Source: Tausonia pullulans
Lineage: Eukaryota; Basidiomycota; Tremellomycetes; Cystofilobasidiales; Mrakiaceae
Assembly (NCBI GenBank): GCA_951802195.1
Contig: OX637629.1
Location: 682,001-746,000 of the forward strand
Direction: 5' to 3'
DNA: 64,000 bases
Part shown: positions 48,146 to 59,164 of the stretch, in pieces
How positions within the stretch are numbered: position 1 is the first letter of the stretch
How the letters are laid out: every line of letters begins with the position of its first letter
Notes under the pieces: generated by a model
Databases searched by the model: none
What the model saw: only the letters and a program-made list of their open reading frames with translations
What the model was told of the DNA's origin: nothing
Program-made: the position numbers and the translations under genes

Positions 48146-50223
48146 ATGGCGCCCTTCGACGACCTCATTCCCTTGGGCCAACCGCTCTCACGCCCACTCT
48201 CACTCCCAGTCTCGCCGCACCGCGGACGCGAAGGTGGCGCCGACCTCTATGGCGCGTTGGATGACAGTTTGCGGCCTCGCTCGGTAGATGCGAGGTACAG
48301 GGACGTCAGGATTGATGCGGACCTGCTTGTGAGTGGTGATTTATATTTCTGTGGGACGCAAAGGAAAGGGAGAGGCGAGAGCAGGGCAACGCCATCTCCT
48401 TCGCCGTATTCCTCGGAAGAGAGAGCGAGCGTCCTAAACGTTGTCCATGCACTCACTCTCTGAATGGGAAGCGCTGTTATTTGGAACTGGCACGGACGTA
48501 TCAGTGGGGCCTGCCCGACTGACCTCTCGTCTCTCCGCACCCTCTTTCACTTCAGTCTTCAACTGAAACCTCAGCGCCGTCGGCACCAGAGCCGCCCGTC
48601 GTGTCTCTTCCCTCCTCTTCTTCCTCAGAACCCAGTCGGCCTCCCCCTCGCTCAAGGGCCCGCCCTCCTCCTCTTGCGCTTGTCTATGCGGCGTCAGCGA
48701 CGATGGCATCCAAAGAAGACCCATTGGTCTCTGCAGACGACGGAGGCGACGCGGAAGATAGCGACTCCGCGATCAAGCGGTCAGTGGCTGATGGTGACGA
48801 TCTCGAAGCCGCCGGAGCCGAAGGATCCGACAGGCCCGCGACGATGCCTTCCGCATCCGGCACTCTCGCTGGAGGCCGCGACAGTCCCCAGGCAAAGATC
48901 GCCTCCAGAAACAGTAGCATCAAGCCAGGTGCTACGATTTCTTCCCCCCTGTTGGAGAAAGCTGCTCCTCTGGATGACGCCGAGTCGACGCTTGCGGCCG
49001 CCGTCCGCGTCCCGCTGCCGGTCGAGGGCAGAGATGAAGATGTTCTCGACAGCATTGCGCCCACCAACACGAAGGAGGAGAACGAGAGAGCGGTCTCTCC
49101 CGCTCCGATGCCTGCCTTGGCCTCGATCGTCTCGCCTCCTCCCAGGACGTCGTCATTGCCCCCTTCGCCGCGCAGAGAGTCCGCCCTCGCCTCGTCGCCC
49201 AATACCAGTGGCTCCTCGCCCAAGATCACCCCTGGGCCCTTCCATTCGCCAACGACATGGAAATTTTCGGTCTCCACGCCTCCAACGCCCAAAAGTCCAC
49301 CTCTTCCTCCCGGCCTCGACCCATCTGGGCCCGTCCCGAAACGGCGCGCCTCGTCGGGCGTTTACACCCCACCGACGTACCCAGGGCCTCTGGGCGGAGC
49401 GAGAAGAAACTCTTCGATTCCGAACGAAACTGGGCAGCCATCCCAGCCCGCATCTCCGGCAATGCAGCGCAAGTCTTCAGGCTTCTATCTCGGGCTCGGC
49501 TTCTCCTCGCTCTCGTCAGCCACGCCGGCCGGCGGCGCCACCCCTCCCTCCATATTGACTCCCTCTCCCTCGACAGCCGCCGCCCCGGGGGTCCTCACGC
49601 GAGGCCGCTCCTATTTTGCTTCTCTCTCTCCCGCCTCAAGCTTCTTCTCCTCTCCAAACACCGCGTCGCCGACTATCTCCACCCCTTCTCCGATCTCTTC
49701 GCCTCTCACCGGCTCCCTTTCGGTCTCGGGGGTGTACACGCCGGCGACCTTCTATTCCTCTCAGCAGGTCCGCTCGCCCTCAATGTGCCGAAGCGTCAGC
49801 GGGCCCAGCGGCCCCTTCCTCGCCTCTCCCATGTCGGACTTCCCCACGTCTTCATTTGCAGCGTCGTCCACCCCTCCGGTTGCCCCGACCCTCGCCATCC
49901 CTCGTAAACCAGCCCCGGCATGGAAACCCATCCCTGTTTACTCCGGCACACCCTCTCCCGACGATGCCGAGGCATCTATGTCCGTTTCCGGCAGTAGCGA
50001 AGCGAGCGCCGAGCATGACAGCGGCTCAACCCCCGCTACGCCTCCCGTCGGGGCCTGGGCCCCGCCGATGGCGCTTGAGACGACGACGTCAGCATCTCCG
50101 GCTTCAGCGCAGACTTCGTCTAGTTGGTGGGGGCGAGGTGCGGGTGTCGGCGGGAAGACGATGCGTGTCGTCGAGGTCAGTGAAGATGGCCTCGGCAAGG
50201 GCGACAGTGGGAGGGTGTTTTGA
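48146..50223 (+). CDS. Ser/Pro-rich disordered protein, function unknown
   Basis: Two exons: 48146..48328 and 48556..50223 (227-bp intron, GTGAGT/TTCAG, phase 0); about 616 aa. It begins MAPFDDLIPLGQPLSRPLSL. The only compact-looking part is near residues 35-60 (DLYGALDDSLRPRSVDARYR, DVRIDADLL). The rest is low complexity: Ser/Pro/Thr-rich with many SP and TP sites (TPPTPKSPPLPP, STPSPISSPLTGS) and a conserved-looking RxSSGVYTPPTYP-like motif that recurs as GVYTPATF. That pattern is usual for phosphorylated cell-polarity or signalling scaffolds, but no domain is recognised. Codon usage looks like that of neighbours. It is the last gene of the spacer; arm B starts 257 bp after its stop. Confidence 0.65.
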
Positions 50224-50918
50224 GCAATTTCCATTTCTCTGCTTATCCTTCTCATGGACACTCTGTCTTTTCATTTACTCTTTATTTCGGGCAGTCTCTC
50301 TTTGTGGGACATTATTATCCTCTGTACCCAGTCCTTTATCATATCCTCCGTCGGCCCCTCCCTTCACTATTTTACGATCACCTCGGTACCTATGCAACTG
50401 CATTTCTAGCTATCATGCTGCTGTTATGGCGCGACCGGGCAGCTACAGAGATGAACAGGAAGAGAGCGACAGAGCACCTCGCACCTGTCTCCCGGCTAAG
50501 TCCGACCAACAAACAACCTCCCACGATTCATCCTCCTTCCCACGAGACCATTCAGAGAGCCCTGACTAACTTTGGTCTGAGTGCTGACAGGTTGTCTTAG
50601 CTTCTGGGTGTTCGCCATCCTCAAGGGCTGGGAGCGTCGTCATTGTCTTCCCCTGCTTCCCTCTGCGTCTTCCGTTTGTTGAGCGAAGCTAAACTCTCGG
50701 ATTGCCCTTGGCCAACTCTAACCCGGATCGAGCCGTGCTGCCTCCCTTCCTCTGTCTTCCTCCTCGAGTCGGCCCTTTCTTTCTCTGGCAGACTGTTCTC
50801 GGCAACTCCCTGGCTTCTCTCTCGCAGCATAGCACCCGACCACCACCTGCCGTTCTCCTTGACTCGACTCCTTCCTCGTCCCACCCTCCTTCACTCCCCT
50901 CGCGCGCTCTCCCATCCC
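50224..50918. promoter_or_regulatory. Region upstream of PUF-B with the arm B boundary
   Basis: About 700 bp. 50224-50479 is unique, probably the 3' region of the disordered-protein gene. From 50480 the sequence is the reverse complement of arm A, so only 439 bp of PUF upstream sequence is shared by the two copies. Confidence 0.5.
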
Positions 50919-53900
50919 ATGCCCGTCCCCTCGGACGTCCGTCGGATGTCTATCCCCCTCCCGACGGTCGACACTCCGCAGCCGTCCATCAACGGCTGGT
51001 CGACGTCGTCTCGCTCGCCTTCTCCTCGCCTTCCTCCCTCGCTGTCGCCCGGGGCAGCCTCCGCCATGTTGGCATCCTCGCCGGCGTTCTCGCCCTTTGA
51101 CTCGGCCTTCTCGCCTGCCGCCGCCGGCCAGCAGCCGCCGCCAGCAGCCACACCCACCAACTCGTCGCTCCTGTTTCAACCAGCCCGAGGGACTCTGCCA
51201 AATTTCTTGCCCTTGTCTGCTCAGACGACGACGCCCTACTCGCTCGCCCATGCGTACAGCAATGGAGCACGCCTGCCGCCAGCGACCGGAGCGACGTTCT
51301 GGCAGGCGCAGGCGCAGGCGCAGGCCGCTTCCATGGGTCCCCCTCCTCGGTCGTCTGGCCCACTCGATGTCGACTACGCTCTACCAGGAGGAGATGCTCA
51401 TTCACTCTATGCTGGAATGGCGACGACAACAGCACCACACCGTCCGCGCGTGCCGTCGTTGGTTCTCTGCGAGGGTGGCGACCTCGAGGGCGCGAGCCCG
51501 GGGAGCGAGATGTCCGACGTCGTGCTCACACCACCGGGGACACCGGCCCATCTGATGGCGACGGCGCAGAGTGTGGGTCGAAAGAGGACGCAAGAAGGAA
51601 GACTGAGAGAGCCAGGTGCTGATCGGGATTTACTTTCTTGTCTGGCCGGCCTCCTACAGGAGCTCAGCATCCTCTCGCTCAAGACGGCCTTCTTGGACGA
51701 CGCACTTGTCCTTGGCATGCTCTCGCGGGTCGAGGAGGTGTGTGGTCGGCTGCCTGCCTGAATATCCAACCAGTAGAGGCTGATGCTGCCGTCGCCTCCA
51801 GCTCTCCTTCCTCATCCGCGATGCCAGCTCGCAGATCGAGGCACTCCAGGCGGAGAACCTCGCGCTCAAGTTCTCGGCGTCAACGTCCCTCGGCGGCGGA
51901 TCTCGCCGTTCGCCTCCGGGGGTAGCAGCAGCAGAAAGGGCAGATCTCTCACCTCCTGCCGGCAGCAGCGCCAGGAGAGGGTGGGGATCGGGCGATGCCT
52001 CTGTCGAAGCCGCCTGGAGGGACATCTTGCCGCCCATAACACCTTTAACATCTGGGGTGAGTCCCTGGCGTCTTGTTTGAAGCTCGCTCGGCCGCGCTTC
52101 TTCTAACTCGCCTTCCGTCCTCCCCCAGCTGTCGCAACCGACCGAGCGCTTCACACGCGCCGTCTGCAGCGGGCTCATCGACTACCGGGATGTCTTCCCT
52201 TGGACACCTACCCCGGACGACGCGTTCCATGTCCGGGTCGAGTGGCTCGTCACACTGCTTGCCTCGTCGGAGCAGTATGCGCCCAAGGAGGGTGCTCTTC
52301 GCCGAGGGGCACAGGCGCTCACAGTCAGTCATCGACGTCATCGACTGTACACAGTCTCCGACTTGCTGGTTGACCACCTAACGACCGAACCTCCCAGGAC
52401 ATCATCAGCCAGGAGAAGCGGCATTCGCCACGCGTCGTCGCCGTCCTTAACGTCGTCGCTACAGCAGCTGTCGAACTCTGTCTGCGTCCGCAGGGCAACT
52501 ATCTCATCCAGGCGGCCTTTGGCTGCGGCCCGGATGTCCGCCGTGCGCTATTTGATGCAATGAGGTGAGGGCTTGCTCATCGCTCTCGTCCCTCTTGCTC
52601 TCCGGCGCTGATCTGCCCCTCCTTGCTCTCTTCTCCCCTACCCTTGCTCTCGTCCCTTCCACCTCCCTGCTCTCGTCCCTTCCACCTCCCTGCTCTCGTC
52701 CCTTCCACCTCCCTGCTCTCGTCCCTTCCACCTCCCTGCTCTCGTCCCTTCCACCTCCCTGCTCTCGTCCCTTCCACCTCCCTGCTCTCGTCCCTTCCAC
52801 CTCCCTGCTCTCGTCCCTTCCACCTCCCTGCTCTCGTCCCTTCCACCTCCCTGCTCTCGTCCCTTCCACCTCCCTGCTCTCGTCCCTTCCACCTCCCTGC
52901 TCTCGTCCCTTCCACCTCCCTGCTCTCGTCCCTTCCACCTCCCTGCTCTCGTCCCTTCCACCTCCCTGCTCTCGTCCCTTCCACCTCCCTGCTCTCGTCC
53001 CTTCCACCTCCCTGCTCTCGTCCCTTCCACCTCCCTGCTCTCGTCCCTTCCACCTCCCTGCTCTCGTCCCTTCCACCTCCCTGCTCTCGTCCCTTCCACC
53101 TCCCTGCTCTCGTCCCTTCCACCTCCCTGCTCTCGTCCCTTCCACCTCCCTGCTCTCGTCCCTTCCACCTCCCTGCTCTCGTCCCTTCCACCTCCCTGCT
53201 CTCGTCCCTTCCACCTCCCTGCTCTCGTCCCTTCCACCTCCCTGCTCTCGTCCCTTCCACCTCCCCATCTACCACCTCCTTTCCCCTCCCCCTTCCCATC
53301 CCTTCCGCTCACCCAGGCCAGCCCTCAAGTCGATCGTTTCCGCCCAGTATGGCCAGCACGTCGTCCTGAACATGATCCAGCGGGAGGACATGCGCGCCTG
53401 GCTCGCCGAGGAGCTTGCGGGCCCCTTGCTCGACGACGGACTCGCGTTTCTTGGAGAGCGGGGCGGGGTGAGGGTTCTGGAGCAATGCCTCAAGGGATGC
53501 TCGCGGGAGCAGGTCCGGCCGGTGTATGCCAAGTGAGTAGAGGTCGAACTGCGGTGGGGAGGCATGAAGAGACAGGCTGACCTCACGTTTTTCCAGGCTG
53601 GCTTCCGTCATGTATGGGCAGTGGATCGATCTGGCGCTGGCGAGGGTGTGTCTGTGTTGAAGCCCGCTCACTCTGGATGCCTTCGCTGAAACGGCCTTCC
53701 CCATCCCCCCCCCCCCCCCAAGAACGGCTGCCTTGTTGTCCAGAATCTTATTGAGCTCTATCCGCATAACGGGGACTTCTCTCACCACTTCCTTACCGAG
53801 GTGAGTAGTCGGGCAATCGGCATAATAGCGCGCAGAGCTGATTCAGGCTGCCCACCGCCGTACTCCCAGCTCTTGAACGGCGTCCACCTCCTCGCCGCCC

Positions 53901-54721
53901 ATTCGCACGGCTCGTGAGTGCCGCCTTCCGCGTCAATTCTCAATCCCCATCTGACTCTCTTTATCTCGCACTCTTCAGCTTCGTCCTCCTCAAGCTCCTG
54001 TCCCACCCGACCCTCCGCTCCCGGACACTTCTCGCCGTCCTGCTCTCGGTCGATCCGCTCTGCGCCGGGCCGGAAGTCGTCCACGGGGCGCTCATGGACC
54101 GTCAGGCGATGTCTGCCTCACTCGGTATCCCTTCTCTCTCCCACGACGAATGGGAAGTCTGGGTCGGGCGGGTGTGCGATGGGTGAGTGTTGCATCGCTG
54201 GCTGGCTGGCTGCGCGAGCGACGCTCGCTGACTGAAGCGGCCGTCTCTCTTCCTTGCCAGCTCGACCCATCTGCCCTCTATCGTCAACTCTGTGCGGTGC
54301 CCGGCAGGAGTGGCGCTCCTCCAGCACATCGTGAATGAGGCGCCGACGCAGCTGGTCTCCCACATCCGCAAGACGGTCAGTCTTTTCATCCAGTCCTGCG
54401 GTGCTTCGGCTTTCGCTGACGTATGTCGCCCCTACCCAGCTCTACTCAAACGCTCACCATATCCGCCAGAACGCCCACGGACGGGTCGCACTCTCGCTCC
54501 TCGTGCCTCGGCCGTCGTCGTCCACCGCAGCCTCCTCGACTCCCTCCTCCTCTATAACGCAGACCTCTCTCTCTCCTCCTCCAGCTCATTCCTACCTCAC
54601 CAGCGACGGTGGCCTACCCGTCCCTCAGCCTCTGACGGACACCCGCGCTCCTCCCGACCAGCGAATGAACTGGAGCAGCGGCCTCGGCGGTGGGGATCTC
54701 GACAGCAGCATCTGGCGATGA
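50919..54721 (+). CDS. PUF-repeat (Pumilio-like) RNA-binding protein, copy B
   Basis: Eleven exons: 50919..51737, 51802..52056, 52129..52323, 52398..52564, 53317..53532, 53597..53645, 53723..53800, 53870..53913, 53979..54182, 54261..54375, 54440..54721; about 807 aa, same predicted product as copy A. The ATG at 50919 (MPVPSDVRRMSIPLPTVD) is the first in frame after upstream non-ATG codons. Exon 4 ends FDAM(R) at 52564 and exon 5 resumes with PALKSIVSAQYGQHVV, so the 752-bp intron 52565..53316 removes the minisatellite. Reading straight through it would hit TGA at once (ATG AGG TGA). Downstream lies a Nudix gene in convergent orientation. Nothing suggests that one copy is decayed. Confidence 0.7.
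52644..53264. repeat. 23-bp minisatellite, 27 units, in PUF-B intron
   Basis: Same unit as in arm A on the opposite strand, 621 bp in 27 copies. The six-unit excess over arm A is the entire length difference between arms. Three units are 69 bp, so six-unit change leaves all frames unaltered. Confidence 0.97.
53705..53719. repeat. C15 homopolymer at a PUF-B splice acceptor
   Basis: Fifteen C residues followed by AAG at the start of the exon coding NGCLVVQNLIELYP (53723). Same length as its partner in arm A. Confidence 0.8.
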
Positions 54722-54958
54722 CGATGGCACGCCGTTCCCTTTTCTCACATAGATTCTTCCTCTCTAGGCTCTGTCTTTCATTTCAATATATGTCCTGTCC
54801 CTCTGTAAGATTTTTTTTCTGTTTTTGTAACTGTCCTTGTGAGAAGAATATCTATTTATTGTTCCTTCCTCTCCCTTGATTCCTACGCACGCAATCCTCC
54901 CAAGCCAGCCGGGAAGAAAGGCAGCGCTCGCAGCAAGCTCGCCGCTCGCTCCACTCAA

Positions 54959-56333
54959 TCAATGCTGCACCCGACTCTCCCTCTCCCTCCGCCTCTCCTC
55001 CCAACCAGCCTCCATCGACTCCTCCACAACGAGATCCAACATCGGGCCCCATGTTTCGCGGCTTTGCCCTGGGGAGAAGGCAGCGAACGACATGGCTGGC
55101 GCGGCGTGGGCGATGCTGGCAGTCTCGATCTGAAGAACGGCGTCAGACAGAAAGAGGAGGAGAGGAAAAGAAGGACAAACGAGAATGTCACTCGTGAGAC
55201 CCTTGATCGGGGTTTGGTGCGTTCGAAAGCGATGCATCCTGTAGAGCAAGGGGGAGCCCTCCTGGATTGACAGCACCACCATCAGTCTCTGTCTCGTCTT
55301 GCGCGAGATGAAGAGACAGCACGTCTGGCCAGACGCACCCGCCAAGCGATGTCCGAGTAATTGTACACTTGCCCCAGGTCGTACGCCCAATCATCTCCGG
55401 CACTCAACACGCCCCCATCTCTCTCCCTCTCCACGTGAGCGAAGTCCCAGCACGTGTCGAGGAAGATCTCCCAGATCTTATCGACCTCCGCCGGGCTTGG
55501 GACGAGCGAGTCAATGACGGTGAGGTCCGAGACAAGCGCGATGGTAGGGTGAACGATGAGGTTGTATTTCGAGAGGAAGGGTGCGAGCGTTGTGAGGGTG
55601 TAAATCGATGGGTGAGGTGGGAGGGGGAGCGAGGTCTCCTCGAAGGCTTCGCGATACTGCACATGGGATGGGAGTGGATGAGCAGGAGCTTGATGAGAAA
55701 AAGATCGGAGGACAAACGCACAGCGGTATACGAAGGTGAGGGATCCGTTGGGTCAATTTTGCCTCCCGGCAAGGCCGTTTGACCCGGGTGAGACCTTTGA
55801 CGGGACAGACATTGTAGGAGAGGAACAAACGCGCGCATCAGGAACAGCAGCCCTCTTTCTCTCGCGCGCGCATCGAGAAACGGCGCATGCACCTGAGGCT
55901 CTTGGACCGAGTAGTAAGGAGAACTCGAAGCCCGGGCTCGTCTGGCCGTTCAAAGAGGATAACAAGGACGCCGGCTTGCTTGACCTTGCCGAAGCTGAAA
56001 GAGGAGAGGATGCGGAGAGGTGGCCGAAGGGTCGGTCGGAGTCGTCCGAAGGTCGTTCGATTGAGCACGTCGTTCGAGTCAGTTGAGGAAGAGTCCTACA
56101 ACGAACGAACCGCGCGCGGGTTAAGGACAAACGCACTCTGTCCGACCCGGGGGAGCTTGATATGCGAGCAATCTGTGGACCCCAGCGAGCGCCTGCTCGG
56201 ACAACCCGGATGTAGCCGCGGGCGAGAGGCGGCGAGGCTCGTAGGCACGCCGGAGGAAGGCATCTGATGCCCCAGCGGACGAAGGAGGCGGCGTTGTCGA
56301 GGCAGAGGGGGTGGCTTCTAGATCGATGGTCAT
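54959..56333 (-). CDS. PCD1: CoA-type Nudix hydrolase (PCD1/NUDT7-like)
   Basis: Six exons: 56333..56133, 56095..55893, 55794..55722, 55656..55339, 55261..55181, 55129..54959; about 348 aa. FGKVKQAGVLVILFERPDEP and LRVLLTTRSKSLR precede SHPGQTALPGGKIDPTD and YTAYREAFEETSLPLP. The latter is the UPF0035/CoA signature (SHPGQ-x-x-LPGGK) plus a Nudix box with REAxEE. MHRFRTHQTPIKGLTSDIL is the conserved C-terminal block. PCD1-type enzymes cleave CoA or oxidised CoA to phosphoadenosine diphosphate and phosphopantetheine, often in peroxisomes; no clear C-terminal peroxisomal signal is seen (ends SRVQH). Intron 55130..55180 (51 nt) is in frame, so its removal is judged from conservation. The first donor (TGC|GTTTGT) is weak. 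Confidence 0.88.
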
Positions 56334-56560
56334 GGCGGTGGGAAGGCGATGCGAGAGGCTGTCCTGGGTAGTACGAATAGTTTCGTATGGGGACAGCGGA
56401 GAAAGAAGGAGAACGTTGGAGGAATCAGCCGAGAACGGGGCCGCCCGAAGGGGGGACGACAGGTCGCCGAGATGAGGAGGGCGCAGGAGAGGCTGTCCAT
56501 GTCCGGCCTCTACTTGTCTGCACTCCTTGCCCTGCAACCATCACTCTCGCTCTCGCACCC
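56334..56560. promoter_or_regulatory. Compact divergent promoter, PCD1-like gene / annexin
   Basis: Only 227 bp between divergent start codons, the shortest such interval here. Confidence 0.4.
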
Positions 56561-58709
56561 ATGTCCTATAATCCATACGATCAGCAGCAACAGCAGCAGC
56601 AGCAGCAGCCTTACTATCCGCCGTATCAGGGCGCGCCACCCCAGGCGGTGTACCCGCCGCCCGGCGGAGACGTCTACAACCAACAGCAGCCGTACCAGCA
56701 CCAGCAGCCGTACCAGCACCAGCCTCCGTACCAGAGTCAGCAGCAGGGAGGCTATCCTCCTCAGCACAACCAGCAGCACAACCAGCAATCGCCAAGTTTC
56801 TCGGGTTACCCTCAGGCCGCCGGCTACCCTCAAGACCCGCACGCTGGCGGCTTCCCCCAACACCACCCCCAGCAGCCTGGTCCTCTCATATTTTTGGGTC
56901 AGGAAATCGTCCCTCTGGCAGGTATGGGGTACGGCCACATCCCACTCGTCAACCTCGGGACGTACAACGCCGAATTCGACGTCGAGCGCATCCGGAAGGC
57001 GACCAAGGTTCGTCATCTTCCTTGAATCGTCTGTCCAGCAGCGGGGCGGCGTGCCATGCGAACCGCCCGCTTTGGGCAGCACCGGCGACTCCGCCCTTGT
57101 CTGCCTACCCCGTGCGGGGCGGAAGCCCTCGAGATACAGCCGGCAGATCGAGGGTAAGAGGGCGGAGCCGGCGAACGACTTTTGAGGATCTGCTACCGCG
57201 ACGCATCAATCACGGCGAGGGCACTGCATGACTGTGCTGCGATATACTGATCTTTTGATCTTGTCTTCATTGCATACAGGGCATGGGCACGGACGAGAAG
57301 ACGCTCGTCAATGTCCTGGGTGAACAGGCATACTTACTCTATTTAGACTCTCGCGCGCGCGCCCAACTGAGACCGCATCTCTGCAGCTCCTCTCAGCGCC
57401 CTCCAGGTCCACGCCCTTTCGAACCGATACGAGGCCCAGGTCGGGCGCTCTCTTGTCGAGACGTGAGCGGAAAGGACAAAGATCTCAAAGAGCTCCAAAC
57501 TGACCTAAATGATTCAGTATCGAAGCAGAGACCAAGGGCGACTTTGAAAACGCTCTCCGGGGTCTCGTCCTTGGCCCGCTCGGATGGGATATCTGGCTCA
57601 TTGACCGGGTGAGCTGGCTCTCCTTTCAATATTGGTTTCGGCTGGCGCTAAGGATAGTTTATAATCAGGCTTGCTCAGGAATGGGCACGCATGAGGAGTA
57701 AGGCCAGGTATCAAACCCTTCTCTTCCCATTCATGCTGACTTCTCTTCTCTCCGCAGCCTCCTGACAGAGATTCTCCTCGGCCGGACAAATCAGGAGATC
57801 CATCTACTCAAGTGGGCGCGCGTCTCGCATGCCAGGGACCTTTTGTCCTTTGCTGACCCGTTTCTCCCACAAAGGCTCGCCTACAAAGCCCTCCTCGGGC
57901 AGGACCTCGCCCACGTCGTCCGGGGCGAGCTGTCGTCCAAGACGGAGCGGCTCTTTGTCATGGCGCTTGCTGTGCGTTGCGATTTGTTCCTTTCCAATTT
58001 CGCAGCTGCTGATTGAGCGTCTCTCAGGGCACGCGGGACGAGTCGTCGCATGTCAACCCGGAACAGGTCAAGCGCGACGTCGACGACCTTTACAAGTCAG
58101 GCGCAGGCAAGATCGGCACGGACGAGGTGCATCGTTTTCCTCTTCCTCTCTCTCCCCTTCCTATCCTCTCTCACACGCTTCCCTCCCACCCCAGATCCGT
58201 ATCTCCTCCCTCCTCGTCAATCGCTCCCCTCAGCATCTCACCGCCCTCTCTCAAGCATACAAGGCCGCCCACAAACATACGCTCCCCGAGCTCATCCGCG
58301 CAGAGTTTTCCGGCGACCTTGAGGACAGCCTGCTGTTCATCGCTGAGGGAGCGGAGGGTGGGGGACCCTATGGCGTAGAAAGGGACGCGGAGATGCTGGA
58401 GAGGGCGATGAAGGGATTTGGAACCAAGGACGAAAGGCTGTGAGTCTGGCTCGGGGTTCGTTTGGTGATCTTTGGCTAATCGTGAAATTGCAGGACATGG
58501 CGCATCATCCGCGCCCACTGGGACAAGCCGAGATTCGCTCAGATCAAGGCTGCGTACCAGCGAAAGTACCGCAAGTCGCTCGCGGCCAGGGTCAAGGGTG
58601 AGACGGGTGGGGATCTTGAGGTAAGACAGGACCCAGCATGGGCGTCGAAGAAGTGTATCGGTTGCTGACGATTGTTGTACAGATGATTTTGCTTGCAATT
58701 ATTGGTTGA
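56561..58709 (+). CDS. Annexin with Gln/Tyr/Pro-rich N-terminus
   Basis: Eleven exons: 56561..57007, 57280..57319, 57387..57462, 57518..57608, 57669..57697, 57758..57811, 57875..57971, 58028..58126, 58195..58439, 58494..58620, 58683..58709; about 443 aa. The first ~120 residues are low complexity (MSYNPYDQQQQQQQQQPYYP), as in fungal annexins and annexin A7/A11. Four annexin repeats follow: RIRKATKGMGTDEKTLVNVL; ACSGMGTHEDLLTEILLGRT; AGKIGTDEIRISSLLVNRSP; and MKGFGTKDERLTWRIIRAHW, ending LEMILLAIIG. GxGT loops in all repeats support Ca2+-dependent binding to acidic phospholipids. The 29-nt and 27-nt exons are short but well bounded. Cytosolic and membrane-recruited by expectation. Confidence 0.93.
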
Positions 58710-59164
58710 AGATGTTCGTTTGGTTTGTTTGTTTGCCTCTGCTGCCGTATGCACCTCCGCTGCTATAATGGTCTCACTTTAAGTATAGTCGGAGAAAGCA
58801 CTAGCAGCGGTTTCACACCTTGTCTGCGAGACCGCGGTTTTGGTTCCCCTCTTTCGTCTCTCCGCGCGTAATCGATTATTGATCCTCGTGAGTGGTCAGT
58901 GATCCGTGGAGGATGACGCCTGTTTTCCTTGAGGAGCTCTGGCAGCTTATCGATATTCTCTATGAATTGAATCCCCACGTAAAAAGAATTGAGTGCTGGC
59001 CTTGAGCTTGCATTATTGGTTGTTGAAAGAAGAAACCTGGGACAGCGTGGCCTTGTCTCGAATCGTCTTCCCTTCTTCCGTTCGCGAGAAAGACCGACGC
59101 CCGCCGCACCCTTTACGATCGCCCAACGCCCACCTTCTCCATCGGACAGTCCGATCACCACCCC
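58710..59164. other. Tandem intergenic region, annexin to WC-2
   Basis: About 455 bp, presumably annexin 3' end and WC-2 promoter. No tRNA boxes or other gene seen. Confidence 0.35.

Larger units (their letters stand above)
50480..54803 (+). repeat. Inverted segmental duplication, arm B (4,324 bp)
   Basis: Reverse complement of 33889-38074, carrying six extra 23-bp minisatellite units. Boundaries are sharp: identity starts at CGCACCTGTCTCCCGG (50480) and ends at GTCCTGTCCCTC (54803). Flanks diverge immediately, and no terminal repeats, target duplications or transposase genes are associated with the arm. Confidence 0.97.

Noticed and set aside
48684-49292. 202-residue minus-strand frame opposite the disordered-protein gene
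   Set aside because: It mirrors the Ser/Pro-rich sense frame, has no conserved motif, and is a GC-rich shadow frame.
52565-53536. A 323-residue open frame on + (and long frames on both strands) encoding 23-residue repeats across the minisatellite
   Set aside because: A 23-bp unit without stops is open in several frames by chance. The PUF exon frame meets TGA immediately past the donor, and splicing restores conserved PUF sequence exactly.
33889-54803. Arms as termini of a large DNA transposon
   Set aside because: Arms are 4.2-4.3 kb, each holding a host-type gene; the spacer has only housekeeping genes, no transposase, and there are no target duplications.
58710-59164. Possible tRNA gene in the annexin/WC-2 intergenic region
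   Set aside because: The GGTTTTGGTTCCC sequence near 58831 lacks a proper B box and no cloverleaf could be drawn.
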